DNA from: Erythrophleum ivorense
Lineage: Eukaryota > Streptophyta > Magnoliopsida > Fabales > Fabaceae
NCBI GenBank assembly: GCA_026724425.1
Contig: JAIUCV010000023.1
Coordinates: 4,965,958-5,029,957, forward strand
Direction of reading: 5' to 3'
DNA length: 64,000 nt
Shown here: positions 52,801 through 60,275 of the stretch, piece by piece
Layout of the letters: every line of letters begins with the position of its first letter
How positions within the stretch are numbered: the stretch's first letter is position 1
Translations under genes and position numbers: made by a program
Notes under the pieces: generated by a model
Database searches by the model: none
The model's input: only the letters and a program-made list of their open reading frames with translations
What the model was told of the DNA's origin: nothing

Positions 52801-54711
52801 ACTTCTATCATTTTATGATACATTTATCAAAGCTTCAGGTTTTCACGGATCACTTTTCCCCTTTTGTGGCACACAAAACATGCAAAAATGGAATTTACAT
52901 GGAAATTGTAAGATGTTTTGGAGTCCATATTTTAATGGTTTATAATATGTGTTAAAGGGGAAAACAACTATTAACTACAGGTTCTTTTTCTCTCGTCTTA
53001 TTTCTGCCCTGGAGTGAAGGGAGGGTGGGAAGGAGTATGGAGCCCACATTTACTTTTGACATCCAGGAGGTGAAGTTAACCTCCCTTCCCTCTGCCACTA
53101 TCAAGTTCATTTCCATTAATTATATAGTATAAGAAATGAACCAATTAAGGTATATACCATATGAAAAGATTTTAAAAACTGATGATAGGTATCCAATTCC
53201 AATAAGATTAGTCAACTGAGATCCAGAGATACTAAATTGTATTGGACAATGGAAATCAATAACTCTAGACTTACATTATAAAATACATATGACGTCCACT
53301 AAAACAAAAAACAAAAACAAAAACAAAACAAGAAACAAAATGTGACATACATGATCAAAGAGATGGTCAGATTGGAGCTATCATAGAAAATTAAGGCAAA
53401 ATAACCAATCTTACATGATGAACAAGGGCATTAGGGCACAAATGATGGAGCAGACTTGTGACACATATCGAGGAGGAGGGGTCATTCCTGCAGTAATTCC
53501 ACGACTACGAACCAATTCAAAATACTCACGTGCACCAGCAAAGACGGCAGCCGCAAAGGCCACTGTGAAAACCCATCCTCCAGCCAAGACAAAACCACCA
53601 ACAGCTATCCCAATGCCAAGTCCAAAAATAATTCTGTTTTTTAACTGACTGACTTTCTGTTGAGATTCCAAGATTACATCCTCCTACAACGACAAAGTAA
53701 GGCTTCCATTAATTTCCTATAAGCAACACTTTAGTAATAATATTCTGTTACACATGCATACTCAGAGTAAAACTGCAAGTGCATCTAACATAGTTTCCCA
53801 TCTTTAAACTTATGGGTGTTAAAGTATTCAAAATCTTATATAATTAAACTGAATAAAAATAAACTTTGAAATTCATCACTGTATCATCATCAATGGAATA
53901 AAACCAAAATATACACATTACACTACCCTATGTTTGCTCTTTAATTTTTCAGTTAAAATGGAAATAAATCAGAAACCACATAGGCACCCCTAACAAGCAT
54001 TAATTTCATAAAAACCCAAATTCAAGGCCATCCAATTATCTGAACTAACTCCTAGGCGGAATCAAGCTACATAGATTATTTTACTAAAGCTAGAAACGCG
54101 TGCTTAATATCATAATCAATAACCACTATTCCAGCTCCAAAACGATAGCCTATGGTATTATCATATCACCATCAAGCAATCCAATTCAGCTCTTCAAATT
54201 GTCATCTTTTACACTACATGTTTTCATTTCATCCATTTTCGCTCACTAAAAACATTAACATGCCAAATTCAACTCATTTTCTTATACCTCCGTCTCACTT
54301 CACCCAAACGTAGCATTAAACAAATACCAAACAAACAAACGCAGACAAAAACACGGACGCCCAGCTTATCAATACCGAATACCCAAGCACCTTTTCCGCA
54401 TTGCCTTTGTCAAGACGGTCCGGCTCGGCTTGAGCTACAGCTGTGATGACGCGCCGGCGAGCCAACAAGCCGTTTTGGCTAAACCGAAGCGCGGCTTTGT
54501 GTCTGCTGTACACGAAGCCGATATGGTTGAGCTTCAAGCAACGGCGATGGAGAATTAGGGATTGGGATGATACGGGATGGCAAGGACAAGTGCGGAGAGA
54601 TGGCAGAGAAAGCGGGATAAGCTTGAACCTATCAACATCTAAATACGACATCGTTGCCATGTGAAAAGGGGGGTTCTTCCTATACGGGGGAGGCGACGAG
54701 GATAAGGTCAA
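25758..54711 (-). CDS. CDS4/5: Plastid phosphatidate cytidylyltransferase (CDP-diacylglycerol synthase), 7 exons with a 22.9-kb last intron
   Basis: The enzyme converts CTP and phosphatidate to CDP-diacylglycerol and pyrophosphate. In plants the CDS4/CDS5 type acts in plastids and feeds phosphatidylglycerol synthesis (family knowledge). Coding exons on the minus strand are 54711-54391, 53683-53415, 52423-52233, 50858-50734, 49741-49608, 48914-48799 and 25849-25758. They total 1248 nt, or 415 residues plus stop. Every junction is GT-AG and all phases agree (0,2,1,0,2,1). The N-terminus is Ser/Arg/Pro-rich and acid-poor, as in a chloroplast transit peptide. Several hydrophobic membrane segments follow, then the blocks SPKKTWEG, GSVFGDLTESMIKRDAGVKD and GHGGILDRVDSY, which form the CDP-alcohol-type cytidylyltransferase signature, and the C-terminus LPLYGV. 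Length is close to the roughly 410-425 residues usual for plant members. A second in-frame Met at residue 18 (54660) could be the real start. Identity is very secure; the distant last exon is strongly supported by motif and phase. Confidence 0.93.
25862..27550. other. Intron 6 sequence without a recognised element
   Basis: Open frames here (for example 27037-27303 minus and 27137-27373 plus) overlap on opposite strands and show no family motif. Confidence 0.4.
27551..27797 (+). repeat. Possible solo LTR with downstream primer-binding-like site
   Basis: It starts TGTTAGGACCC and is followed, at 27800-27812, by TTGGTATCATAGC, close to the initiator-tRNA-Met primer site. No internal coding or second LTR was found. 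The downstream part (28070-28200) is rich in GGGCCTAGG / AAGCCC palindromic words. Confidence 0.35.
28280..28400 (+). repeat. Possible LTR promoter-like fragment
   Basis: TAAGTCCCACACTAGTTG followed by ACTCTATTATAAATATATC looks like the U3/TATA part of a small plant LTR or TRIM element. It is isolated, with no ends assigned. Confidence 0.25.
29370..29672 (+). mobile_element. Copia-A, left part: LTR remnant, PBS and gag start
   Basis: The LTR remnant ends TTCTTCA. It is followed by TGGTATGAGAGCC at 29575-29587, one mismatch from the initiator-tRNA-Met primer site. Gag starts with ATG at 29630 (MAMNANKNKSAIE) and is cut at 29672 by the gypsy 5' LTR. The reading frame resumes as ITTPNSLRVSE at 45853, so this is the missing head of the copia fragment on the far side of the gypsy element. 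The left LTR edge is not defined. Confidence 0.7.
29673..29873 (+). repeat. Gypsy 5' LTR
   Basis: About 201 bp, TG...TA, with a CT-rich end. By eye it differs from the 3' LTR at roughly 12-14 positions plus CT-tract indels, about 7%. Confidence 0.82.
29942..32612 (+). pseudogene. Gypsy gag-protease-RT-RNase H (left block), broken
   Basis: Gag begins MGDRIRLSIDQRM and later contains GVSEYQDAFDNLICKVKMLD, a typical Ty3 gag block. A protease-like piece follows (IDNSSTHDFLD, DMVLGMQWL). RT blocks then read NYRELNKYTIKDKYPI, VFTKLDLRARYHQIQMNP and LTNAPTTS. The active-site region reads FFNNILVYS at about 32091-32117, where FxDDILVYS is expected. RNase H starts SKPFVLETNASGQEIGA and is cut at 32612 by copia-B. 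Many stops and frameshifts are present. Confidence 0.8.
32613..32864 (+). repeat. Copia-B 5' LTR
   Basis: 252 bp, TG...CA, followed immediately by the tRNA-Met primer site at 32865-32876. Confidence 0.93.
32878..37486 (+). pseudogene. Copia-B gag-pol polyprotein, six stops and two frameshifts
   Basis: Gag starts with ATG at 32878 and includes HKLHENNYLLWSRNI, a UBN2/gag_3-like domain, and the zinc knuckle CNHCNKSGHTRDVC. Protease has IVDSGATDHI. Pre-integrase has LWHYRLGHPSL. The integrase core shows FIDDHTRLTWVF, IVRSDNGREY and TPQQNGIAERKNRHL. RT shows KWVFTVKYNPDGSVNKYKAR, QLDVKNAFLNGELEEEVYM and an intact active site YVDDIVLTG at 36531. RNase H has TDADWAGSITNRRSTTGY and KHVELDRHFIKEKI. 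Stops are near 33442, 33724, 34622, 34985, 35339 and 36687; frameshifts are near 34520 and 37290. Several stops are simple Trp or Gln transitions. Confidence 0.92.
37494..37744 (+). repeat. Copia-B 3' LTR
   Basis: 251 bp, preceded by TTGAGGGGGAG and directly followed by LINE sequence at 37745. Confidence 0.92.
37745..40640 (+). mobile_element. RTE-type LINE (non-LTR retrotransposon), 3' end missing
   Basis: It begins AGCCAGTCCCAAGCCCGGAA directly after the copia-B LTR, an opening I recognise as common in plant RTE-type LINEs. It holds an APE-type endonuclease and reverse transcriptase in one broken frame set. It stops abruptly after VEVAPIVEKIVESIRR with no 3' UTR or poly(A)/microsatellite tail before unrelated sequence leading to the hAT gene. 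Confidence 0.82.
38020..40640 (+). pseudogene. LINE endonuclease/reverse transcriptase, broken
   Basis: The endonuclease shows IWNIGTFIGKSIKIVD, CLQETKWVGEKVKELDTSGF, NVISAYAPQVG and RDLNGHVG, ending in QIDFFLIR. RT shows GRAVGPDNIPIEVWKGL, NQFGFMPGRSTIEAI, VFIDLEKAYDRVPREVLW and GLHQGSTLSPYLFTLVLD. The active site reads FANDIVLI at 40082-40105, where FADDIVLI is expected. The post-RT region has QFKYLGSVIQHNGEIEEDV and YGTECWTIK. Frames are interrupted by stops near 38228, 38669, 39788, 40070 and 40352, among others. Confidence 0.88.
40641..41205 (+). other. Region between LINE and hAT coding start, probable hAT 5' part
   Basis: It contains the repeated word TCGCGTCTCGAAG (about 40678 and 40696) and TCGGGTCCTTCGTGACCCGA, a hairpin. 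Near 41030-41060 a TATATATATAC tract could serve the hAT promoter. No clear hAT terminal inverted repeat was found to mark the left end. Confidence 0.45.
41206..43781 (+). pseudogene. hAT-family transposase, 4 exons, intact except in the BED finger
   Basis: Exons are 41206-42667, 42765-42952, 43056-43421 and 43543-43781, with GT-AG introns and matching phases. The N-terminus MAPKKKVKKDIA is a basic nuclear-signal-like stretch. It is followed by a BED zinc finger (CNYC...RMKHHLAGTH) broken by a TGA at 41242 and a frameshift near 41300. From the ATG at 41307 the spliced frame is open for 717 codons. DUF659 follows, with MSDGWTDGKGKF (first Asp), VTDSASAL (second Asp) and WSPCAAHCLDLIF. The third acidic residue lies in SATGCERNWS, then the hAT dimerisation block HSKRRNHLKQQRLNALVFVK. 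The C-terminus is very acidic and includes two DKGKGIQIQ repeats and a (GAA)n-encoded Glu run. Confidence 0.88.
43679..43712 (+). repeat. (GAA)n coding microsatellite in hAT exon 4
   Basis: It encodes about ten consecutive Glu residues in the acidic tail. Confidence 0.85.
43782..44054 (+). other. hAT 3' region with GATTCG-type subterminal repeats
   Basis: The end at 43990-44054 carries repeated ACGATTC, CGATACGATTTACGATTC and GATTTGAATCGCGATTTG words, the kind of subterminal repeats common in plant hAT elements. It joins gypsy RNase H sequence at about 44055, so the right end of the hAT is close to that point. Confidence 0.55.
44055..45615 (+). pseudogene. Gypsy RNase H end, integrase and C-terminal domain (right block), broken
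   Basis: RNase H resumes as MIKTYQQSLKYLLDQ and ends KKGVDNRAADALSRM. The integrase zinc region follows (HSGVIATYHILKGVFWWKNM, VCTRCKG), then the core DFIEGLPKSGGKDTILVVID, with the second Asp region shifted out of frame near 44836. The third block is AYHPQPDRQAEVLNRCLDTY. The C-terminal part includes APCYFGPYKIIKCIG and FHVSLLKPWHGP, ending in a chromodomain-like tail. About 40 codons of RNase H are missing between this block and 32612. Confidence 0.8.
45656..45847 (+). repeat. Gypsy 3' LTR
   Basis: About 192 bp, starting TGTAAGGAGTATTATG after a purine tract and ending CCTATCA. It is the partner of the LTR at 29673. Confidence 0.82.
45848..47640 (+). pseudogene. Copia-A, right part: gag, protease, N-terminal integrase
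   Basis: Gag resumes ITTPNSLRVSETTAILITG and includes NGYNYLQWSHLLMMYVCG, then LRQGEMAVNQYFNTLTRYWQ, homologous to copia-B gag. Protease reads IVDYGATDHMT, with Tyr in place of the Ser of the DSGA motif. Pre-integrase and integrase parts read CYGIIGLGHPN in a shifted frame, CQLSKKIKANKNS and TIIDDHTRLTWIY. The frame ends in ILRSMMGPN, where the second integrase Asp block should be. No RT or RNase H follows. Many stops and shifts. Confidence 0.82.
47641..47901 (+). other. Basic, repeat-like tail before an LTR
   Basis: A Lys/Arg/Gly-rich frame without known motif, ending in a purine-rich TTTGGGAGGAG directly before the LTR at 47902. It could be the 3' internal end of an LTR element. Confidence 0.35.
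47902..48151 (+). repeat. LTR of a third LTR retrotransposon
   Basis: 250 bp, TGTTTTGGGAGAG...CCTATCA, followed by the primer site TGGTATCAGAGC at 48154-48165. No partner LTR in the window. Confidence 0.65.
48181..48492 (+). pseudogene. Gypsy-type gag N-terminal fragment
   Basis: It starts with ATG 30 bp after the primer site. The coiled-coil-like start is MVNIQVEGRIDNLDHQVSGV. After an in-frame stop, another frame gives KFRKLELPLFSGENPIG, the 'KLELPxFxGxDPxGW' block that opens Ty3-gypsy gag. Truncated after that. Confidence 0.65.
48493..48798 (-). other. Intron 6 sequence next to the exon 6 donor
   Basis: No element recognised. It carries the host gene's donor site at its right edge and is probably original intron. 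Confidence 0.45.
48799..48914 (-). CDS. CDS4/5: CDP-DAG synthase exon 6 (first half of signature)
   Basis: Acceptor GCATGGGTTTTTTCAG, donor GTAATTACTT. It encodes AMAFGVLNFFGSVFGDLTES then MIKRDAGVKDSGSLIPGH plus the first base of a Gly codon (phase 1). The acidic residues of FGDLTES and VKDSG belong to the metal/CTP site in this family. The signature's second half is absent within the next several kilobases and is found only at 25849. Confidence 0.93.
49608..49741 (-). CDS. CDS4/5: CDP-DAG synthase exon 5
   Basis: Acceptor TCCATGCAG, donor GTACTCCTTC. It encodes AFGRTPLTTISPKKTWEG, the SPKKTWEG motif conserved across bacterial CdsA and plant CDS proteins, then a membrane segment. It ends in phase 2. 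Confidence 0.93.
50562..50598. repeat. Poly(T)-poly(G) tract in intron 3
   Basis: T-rich run then GGGGGG, CGCC and an 11-base G run. A similar T-run/G-run lies at 51148-51163 in the same intron and at 23550-23566. Confidence 0.85.
50734..50858 (-). CDS. CDS4/5: CDP-DAG synthase exon 4
   Basis: Acceptor TTTTGGTAG, donor GTAAATCAGG. It encodes IGATWPVLLGGQAHWTVGL and a membrane segment ending in ADTFAFLGGK, a conserved cytidylyltransferase block. It ends in phase 0, which joins directly to AFGRTPL in exon 5. Confidence 0.92.
52233..52423 (-). CDS. CDS4/5: CDP-DAG synthase exon 3
   Basis: Acceptor CATGCCTAG, donor GTAAGTAATT (a strong consensus donor). It encodes two membrane segments and the conserved loop LPCFWVKLRCGLAAPALNT. 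It starts with one base completing the previous codon and ends in phase 1. Confidence 0.9.
53415..53683 (-). CDS. CDS4/5: CDP-DAG synthase exon 2
   Basis: Acceptor TTGTCGTTGTAG, donor GTAAGATTGG. It starts EDVILESQQKVSQLKNR and holds two hydrophobic stretches: Gly-rich membrane segments around GIGIAVGGFVLAGGWVFTVA, and the CSIICALMPLF segment. Between them is the conserved plant block REYFELVRSRGI. It ends in phase 2. Confidence 0.9.
54391..54711 (-). CDS. CDS4/5: CDP-DAG synthase exon 1 (transit peptide)
   Basis: 107 codons, ending AAG before a GTGCTTGG donor (phase 0). It encodes a Ser/Pro/Arg-rich leader with the later segment RRRVITAVAQAEPDRLDKG, typical of a plastid transit peptide running into the mature N-terminus. 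Reading on past the donor gives hydrophobic residues only by chance before a stop. The start is the first ATG at 54711; an alternative in-frame ATG lies at 54660. Confidence 0.88.
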
Positions 54712-56335
54712 TAGGCGCTTGAAGGGATTGGTGCCATTTGCAGAGATGATCCCAAAATTCCCTGGTTTCTCAAAATCAGAATAGTGAGTGGGTCTTCATG
54801 GGCATTTTTTGGATCTGGCAAGTTTTTTAGCTAGAAGTGAATTGGGGTTAACACGCACTTCTCAGTTCTGAGATGGGTTTTCGCTTGTGCTGGGGGCATT
54901 ACTGCATTCCGACTATTTTCATTTCACTGGGTATCAGCTAACTGAGAGGCTCATTGGCTTGGTTATCTTTTTTTTTAATTATATTTTTCCATCTCTTATT
55001 TATTATATCTTTCTATCTATCTCTCTAAAAAAAAATTGACATAATTAATAAAGTTAACTTGTCTCCACCTCATAATGCTTATATAACTATAGTTAGTGTG
55101 ACATGGTTATTAATTATTGATTAAATATTACTTATTACCACTTAAGGCATTTAGAATATGGTAGTTGTATTTACAGTGTTTTTAAAGTTTGGATTAATGT
55201 ACGGAAGATAATATTTATGTTATAGTAAAATATAATGATATCTTATTGGTTGAATAATGTAGTTATGATAATCAAGTTCAGTTTCCAAGAAAATTAACAA
55301 AAGAGGTGATTCATTTTTGTAGTCTAGACACTTTTTAAGATATGTATAAATGATCAAATTTCGAATCCTTTATTAACGTAATTAACATAAGCAAAATTAT
55401 ATTTGAATCTTTGGATTTGGTTGGCTTAGAAATTTTGGCATGCAAAATAACATTAGTTCTCTTGCTTTATGCGACATCATTATTTCTTCTTGAAGATTTC
55501 TAATAGATTGTTTAGTGATAGTTTTAAACAAATTCTCTTCTTATCAAGCTTTTCTATTAGTTGTTTCATGCTTTCTTTTTTTAAAAAAACATATTGGTAG
55601 TCTTTAATTTACACTTATTTTTTTTTTGAACAAATTATGTTATTTATAAAACTTTAATTATATATTTGAAAAAGTTTTAATCCTTTATCAAACATACTAT
55701 ATTATTTCTTTCTTGATTCTCATTTTTTATTTGTTCTATATATTTTGTATTAGAAACTGGTATTGTTTAATTATATTTATTTCTCTTTTCTCTGTTGTTT
55801 ATAAGATAAGTTTTTCATACCATATTTGTTAATTTTTTTAATCTCTTTCCTATTTTCTTCTACAACTTCACTAAATTGTTATAGTGAGGTATGAAATATT
55901 GTTATGTCTTTTTTTATGGTTCGTATATTACTCTCTTCTTTGATAGTGTCTACATTTGTTGTTGTCAAAATTTTAGATTTAAGGTATGATTATTTTTTCT
56001 ATTACTAATCATGTAGCACTTCCAATTTCCTCTTCTAAACATTGCTACTATTCCTTTTCTGTTGGAATCATATATCTTTATCAAAATTTTAACCTTTTCA
56101 AAATATGTTTCTTTCATGGTATCTTTTAACCCTTTGTTATGGCTACAAGATATGATGCCATGCAAAATATAACACCATTGAAAGAAAATTAAAGGATCAA
56201 GGCAAGGATTGTTCATTTGTGAACAATTCCTAAGTTCCATCTTATTAATATGGTATTTCAAAAGTTTATATTTGTCATATTTATTCTAATTTCTGTTGTG
56301 CTTTTCAAACATTCCACTGATTAAGTAAATTTTTT
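54712..56335. other. 5' flank of the CDP-DAG synthase gene and unassigned AT-rich DNA
   Basis: The gene's promoter must lie here, reading leftwards. On the minus strand a CCAAT word occurs near 54950. I see no convincing TATA box at normal spacing from 54711. Beyond about 55000 the DNA is AT-rich with no supported gene; the minus-strand frame at 55965-56261 has no motif. Confidence 0.4.
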
Positions 56336-57243
56336 CAAGGTTTTAGAACTCATGCAAATTTGAAGAGGATTTTTGTTGGGAAGTTTCAGAATTTTATTTT
56401 AGAAGGCAAAGTACATGTTATTAGCTAGATCAATGTTAGACAAAATAATAGTTTATATAGGATCACTAGACATCTATTTAAGGTCAAGTTTCAATACTCA
56501 ACAAGTGTACATTTATTGGATAAGGATCCTTTTATATTAAAATATGATTTTTTTTGTTCACCATATTTGTTGAGATTACAAATAGGCAAGCTAATGATAA
56601 TTACTTAGTTGGTAAGTGAAAATATTTATTTTTGTTGGATGTTGTTGTTAAAACATTCTCCTGTATAGTTTATGTGTGTAAAATTAATATAATTTTATTG
56701 TTTATTATTAGATGTTATTGGGAAGTTGAATATTGTTGGTTTGTTAAAAGAGAACAACAAGGTTGGAAAATTCCAAAAGAGGATAAAGATAGAGTTTGAA
56801 GATGTAGAGTAAACTTTATAGGTTTTGTTTAGTTTCTAATTAATAAATTATTAATTTCTATTCCTATATGATGAGTTAATATTAATTTATTCTTCTTTGT
56901 AGATCCAATAAGATTAGTTATACATTTGCTAATGAAGTTCTTAATTCATTAACAACAATTCAACAAGGCCTATAATAATTATTGTCTAGGAGTGTAAGAT
57001 AAAAGACTTTGCTGGTATGTGCTTATACTCTTGTATGTTAAATTCAACAATTTTTTTATCTTAAAGTCCATTAGTCATATTCGTTTTAGTGCTAGAAAAA
57101 TATTGGTAATGGTTATTTTAGTAATACCTTTATTGTTTTTTATTTGTGTTTTTTTTAGGCGTGAGAAAGATATCTAATTCAATTCATGCATCAAAAGTGC
57201 TTCTAAATTCTAATATTCTAAAGGTCATTGAATTGTTGTCTTG
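56336..57243 (+). pseudogene. Replication protein A (RPA1/DUF223)-like relic, four exon blocks
   Basis: The first block reads GFRTHANLKRIFVGKFQNFI, then YRITRHLFKVKFQYST, like the OB-fold DUF223 pattern of plant RPA1-related proteins ('YRTTxHxYKINFQFxT'). Plausible GT-AG introns join NYLV to DVIGKLNIVGLL (56612-56711). Another intron leads to SNKISYTFANEVLNSL, then PIIIIV, a stop and ECKIKDFAG. A third intron leads to VRKISNSIHASKVLLNSN, then a stop. RPA1-like genes of this kind are carried by plant Helitrons, and a Helitron helicase lies on the same strand 5.5 kb further right. Confidence 0.6.
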
Positions 57244-57962
57244 ATAATATATTGTTTCTCATAATATATATATATAGGCAAATCTCGATAAAAAAAGATG
57301 TAATTGATAAGTGCTAAGGCACTAGAAAATAGAAGGAAAGTTTGTGAGAGTTCTCTGCAAGTTTATGTAAGCCTTCTTTTATTAATAAAGTTTCTTTCAA
57401 ATCTTTCAATTTTATCTTCTGCATACATATTTTCTCCTTTCCTCCTCTGACAAGTCCAATGCGGACTATTGCCGCTTTGGCATTCTTTTTATTTTGTTTA
57501 GTATACTGCATATTTATATTCTCACATTCATCTTTTATTCTCTACTTCTCATCTACTTCTCCCATCTTCTTCCTCTTCCAAGGTTTCTCTTAGGAATTGG
57601 TATCAAAGCCTGAAGGGCAAGTAGATATGTGTTGATAGAACATGCATTAAAATATGTCTTCTTAGAGTAGAAATTTTGACTAAAATTAATTTGTAAAAAC
57701 CTAGTTTAATTGTACGTTTCATTCTATATAAGGATGAAGAATATAGGCTATAAGGATATCTTTCCTTATGTAAGGTTATGGCAATAATTCTCGATATATA
57801 GGGTGATAAGTCCAGACTTTGGTAGAAACTCACAAAGATGGGATATTTGAGTGGCTTATTCAGTAGCTAAAATTAAGTTTTCATTAGTAAATTTATTTCT
57901 TAATTTCTACTCTGAATGATATGTTTTAATGAATTTTCTATCCTTATATCACTACCAACATA

Positions 57963-58897
57963 ATGGTAATGATATCAATAATAGGAGAATTTATTTTATA
58001 ATGCTTAGAAATCTATCCTTTTCTCGTTGTTCTTCTCACCTAAGCTCTTCTTCCTTAAATGATAAAAGGTCATCCTCATTAACTAATATTTTCTAAGAGA
58101 AAATTCAATTTAAAGACATCAACCAAGGAATTGATGATTGGACAATTCTAAAAGTCCTAAGAATATGTTATACCAGTAAACCCTTAGAAGGAAGAATTTA
58201 TCTTCTTTCTGAACACTCTATCAAACAACATGAAAAACATTACAAATTTATACATGTAGGTTGTGTTCAAGTAGCCATAAAACCCTTAGTTAGAGAAGGA
58301 CTAAATGTCTCTTATCTAATTTGCCTAAGAGATGTTAAGCATAACCAACTTACATACTCTCTTTTTAAGAACAGTTGAAGCGGGGTTACATGCAAAACCT
58401 ATTTACATTAATTGTTACCCAAACATAACATCAGCTTTAGATGATGAAAATATTATGGATATGCTTAAACTCAACATAAAACTTCATAGTTTCGATATGA
58501 AACCAGGGTTAATTCTTGTAGCTTTATTGTATATAATACAATATAAAGTTATAAACTCTTCTAGCTCCAACGTTCTTATACCGAAAGAAATTGGTTAAAC
58601 CACTTTATTTCTAACCGATACCTCCAAAGCTAATGTAGTAGTTCCAAAAATTATTCATTGGGAACAAGTAGACCTACCAGAAGAATGGGTCATGCATAAG
58701 GCAGCTCATACTCTACCAACACCAACCCCTGAATTCAATAGAATTAGACAAACCCAAATTGGATTTGTAAGAATATCCTTTGAAAGAAGTAGAAAGTCTT
58801 TTAGTTCCATTTCAAGTTATAGATCCACCCAAACTAATGAAGATTTCAGATCGATAAGGTCTAAACTACCAAGGCACTCATGCTCCTCAACCCCATA
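57963..58897 (+). pseudogene. Caulimovirid movement-protein region, decayed
   Basis: Movement proteins of this 30K-type family enable cell-to-cell passage through plasmodesmata. Visible blocks are YKFIHVGCVQVAIKPL and REGLNVSYLICLRDVKH, then IYINCYPNITSALDD and EEWVMHKAAH. Breaks include a stop near 58096, a frame change near 58365 and a stop near 58597. It is not functional as it stands. Confidence 0.75.
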
Positions 58898-60275
58898 AAT
58901 GGCTCATTTAGTTATTCATCTTCATGGTATAGACACCTCCTCTAGCATATCCTAACCTACATACCAAAGAAACGATGAAGACTAAAGGTCTATCCAATCT
59001 CCAACTTATTATTCTCTAAATGAGCCTTTGGAATTAAACATGGTTCAAATAGAATTCCAAATAAACAAACAAGCTTTATAAATATTAAGAAGAAAATACC
59101 TAACAAAGGCAATGGTTCTTTGAAAACATTAAAGGAAATCAAAGAAAACAAATTCAAAAGTTTTACAGGTTCCTTGAAGGAGTTCAAATGAATATTCCAT
59201 TTTTTGAATGGTTTGATGCTTATGCTTTTGCCACAAAAATAGACTGCCCTTTCCCAAAATCCATTAATATGACTAAAAGAAATTGGTATACACCAAAAGA
59301 GAAGTAATTAATTCTGAACTTTCTCATTCTGGATCTGTCCAACTTCCAAATCTTAATGATAATAAACAAAATTCTCTCATTGCTTTATCATTTAAGTTTA
59401 AAATTATAAAAAAAAACTAGTAATTCCAAAGATATTCAAAGTCTCATGGAACAAAATAATTATACAAACAAATATCTTCAAACAATAGGTGAACATCTTA
59501 CTTTAAAATCAACAAACTAGACACCCTCTTCATCTTCCACATCTTCCTCAAAGCCTATCATAGAAAAACCTTTGTTCAAACCTTTCCGAGTTCCAATCAA
59601 TATTAATAAAGTGTTTGAAAAAACTTCAGACCAAAATCTTTTAAGAAAATTGAAAACCAACTAAAAACCTTAGTAATCTCAAAAACACCAACTATTAATA
59701 ATATTAATCCTGAGGAATCCCAATCTGAATCTGATTTTACCTCAAAATCTCCTGAAATTGCCCAAACTTCTCTTTAGCAGAATAAACCTTCAAAATTATA
59801 TTATCCAAAAATGACGGCCCCAGATCTTGTCATAGAAAAGCAAGATTTGAACTTTAAACATTTTAGTGCTAATAACATCTATAAATGGAATATAGATGGA
59901 CAAATTAAGTATCAAATACTCAATACCCTCCAACAAATGACTATGGGCTGTACAACCTATCAAACCTTACATAATTATTCTGAAGAAGCCATAAGTAATA
60001 TTCTTATTGCAGATTTCTCAGACAACTCAAAGGATGGTGGGATAATTATGTCTCACTTGAAAAAAAGATCAAATCTTTAAAACCATCAAATTAAACTCAA
60101 ATGGTACTCCCATAACTCACAATGGGGATATGATTCTTAACATAGTTAACACTTTAATTTTTTCAATAATTCAACATTTTATAGGAGATCCATCCATCTA
60201 GAAAGATTGTTTAACATAACTTTTATCCAACCTTAAGTGTAGAACTTTTGCAGATTTTAGGTAGTACAGGGATAC
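58898..60275 (+). pseudogene. Caulimovirid coat-protein region, decayed and truncated
   Basis: After a low-complexity, Ser/Lys/Asn-rich linker with many stops, a frame at 59811-60079 reads FKHFSANNIYKWNIDGQIKY, then NTLQQMTMGC. In a neighbouring frame QLKGWWDNYVSLEKKIKSL follows, and then LLSNLKCRTFADFR. These match the conserved coat region of endogenous caulimovirids. At least two frame changes and several stops are present. It is cut off at 60275. Confidence 0.7.

Larger units (their letters stand above)
57598..60275 (+). mobile_element. Endogenous pararetrovirus fragment (Caulimoviridae, Florendovirus-like)
   Basis: A tRNA-Met-type primer site (TGGTATCAAAGCC, 57598-57610) follows a leader-like pyrimidine-rich stretch. 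It is followed by movement-protein and coat-protein regions in one direction. Protease, reverse transcriptase and RNase H are absent: the sequence ends at 60275, where an LTR-like TGTAACAGCC begins. Many stops and frameshifts show a decayed copy. The family call rests on the movement- and coat-protein wording and gene order; the genus is an inference. Confidence 0.75.

Noticed and set aside
53415..53648. Plus-strand frame over exon 2
   Set aside because: Antisense shadow of CDP-DAG synthase exon 2.
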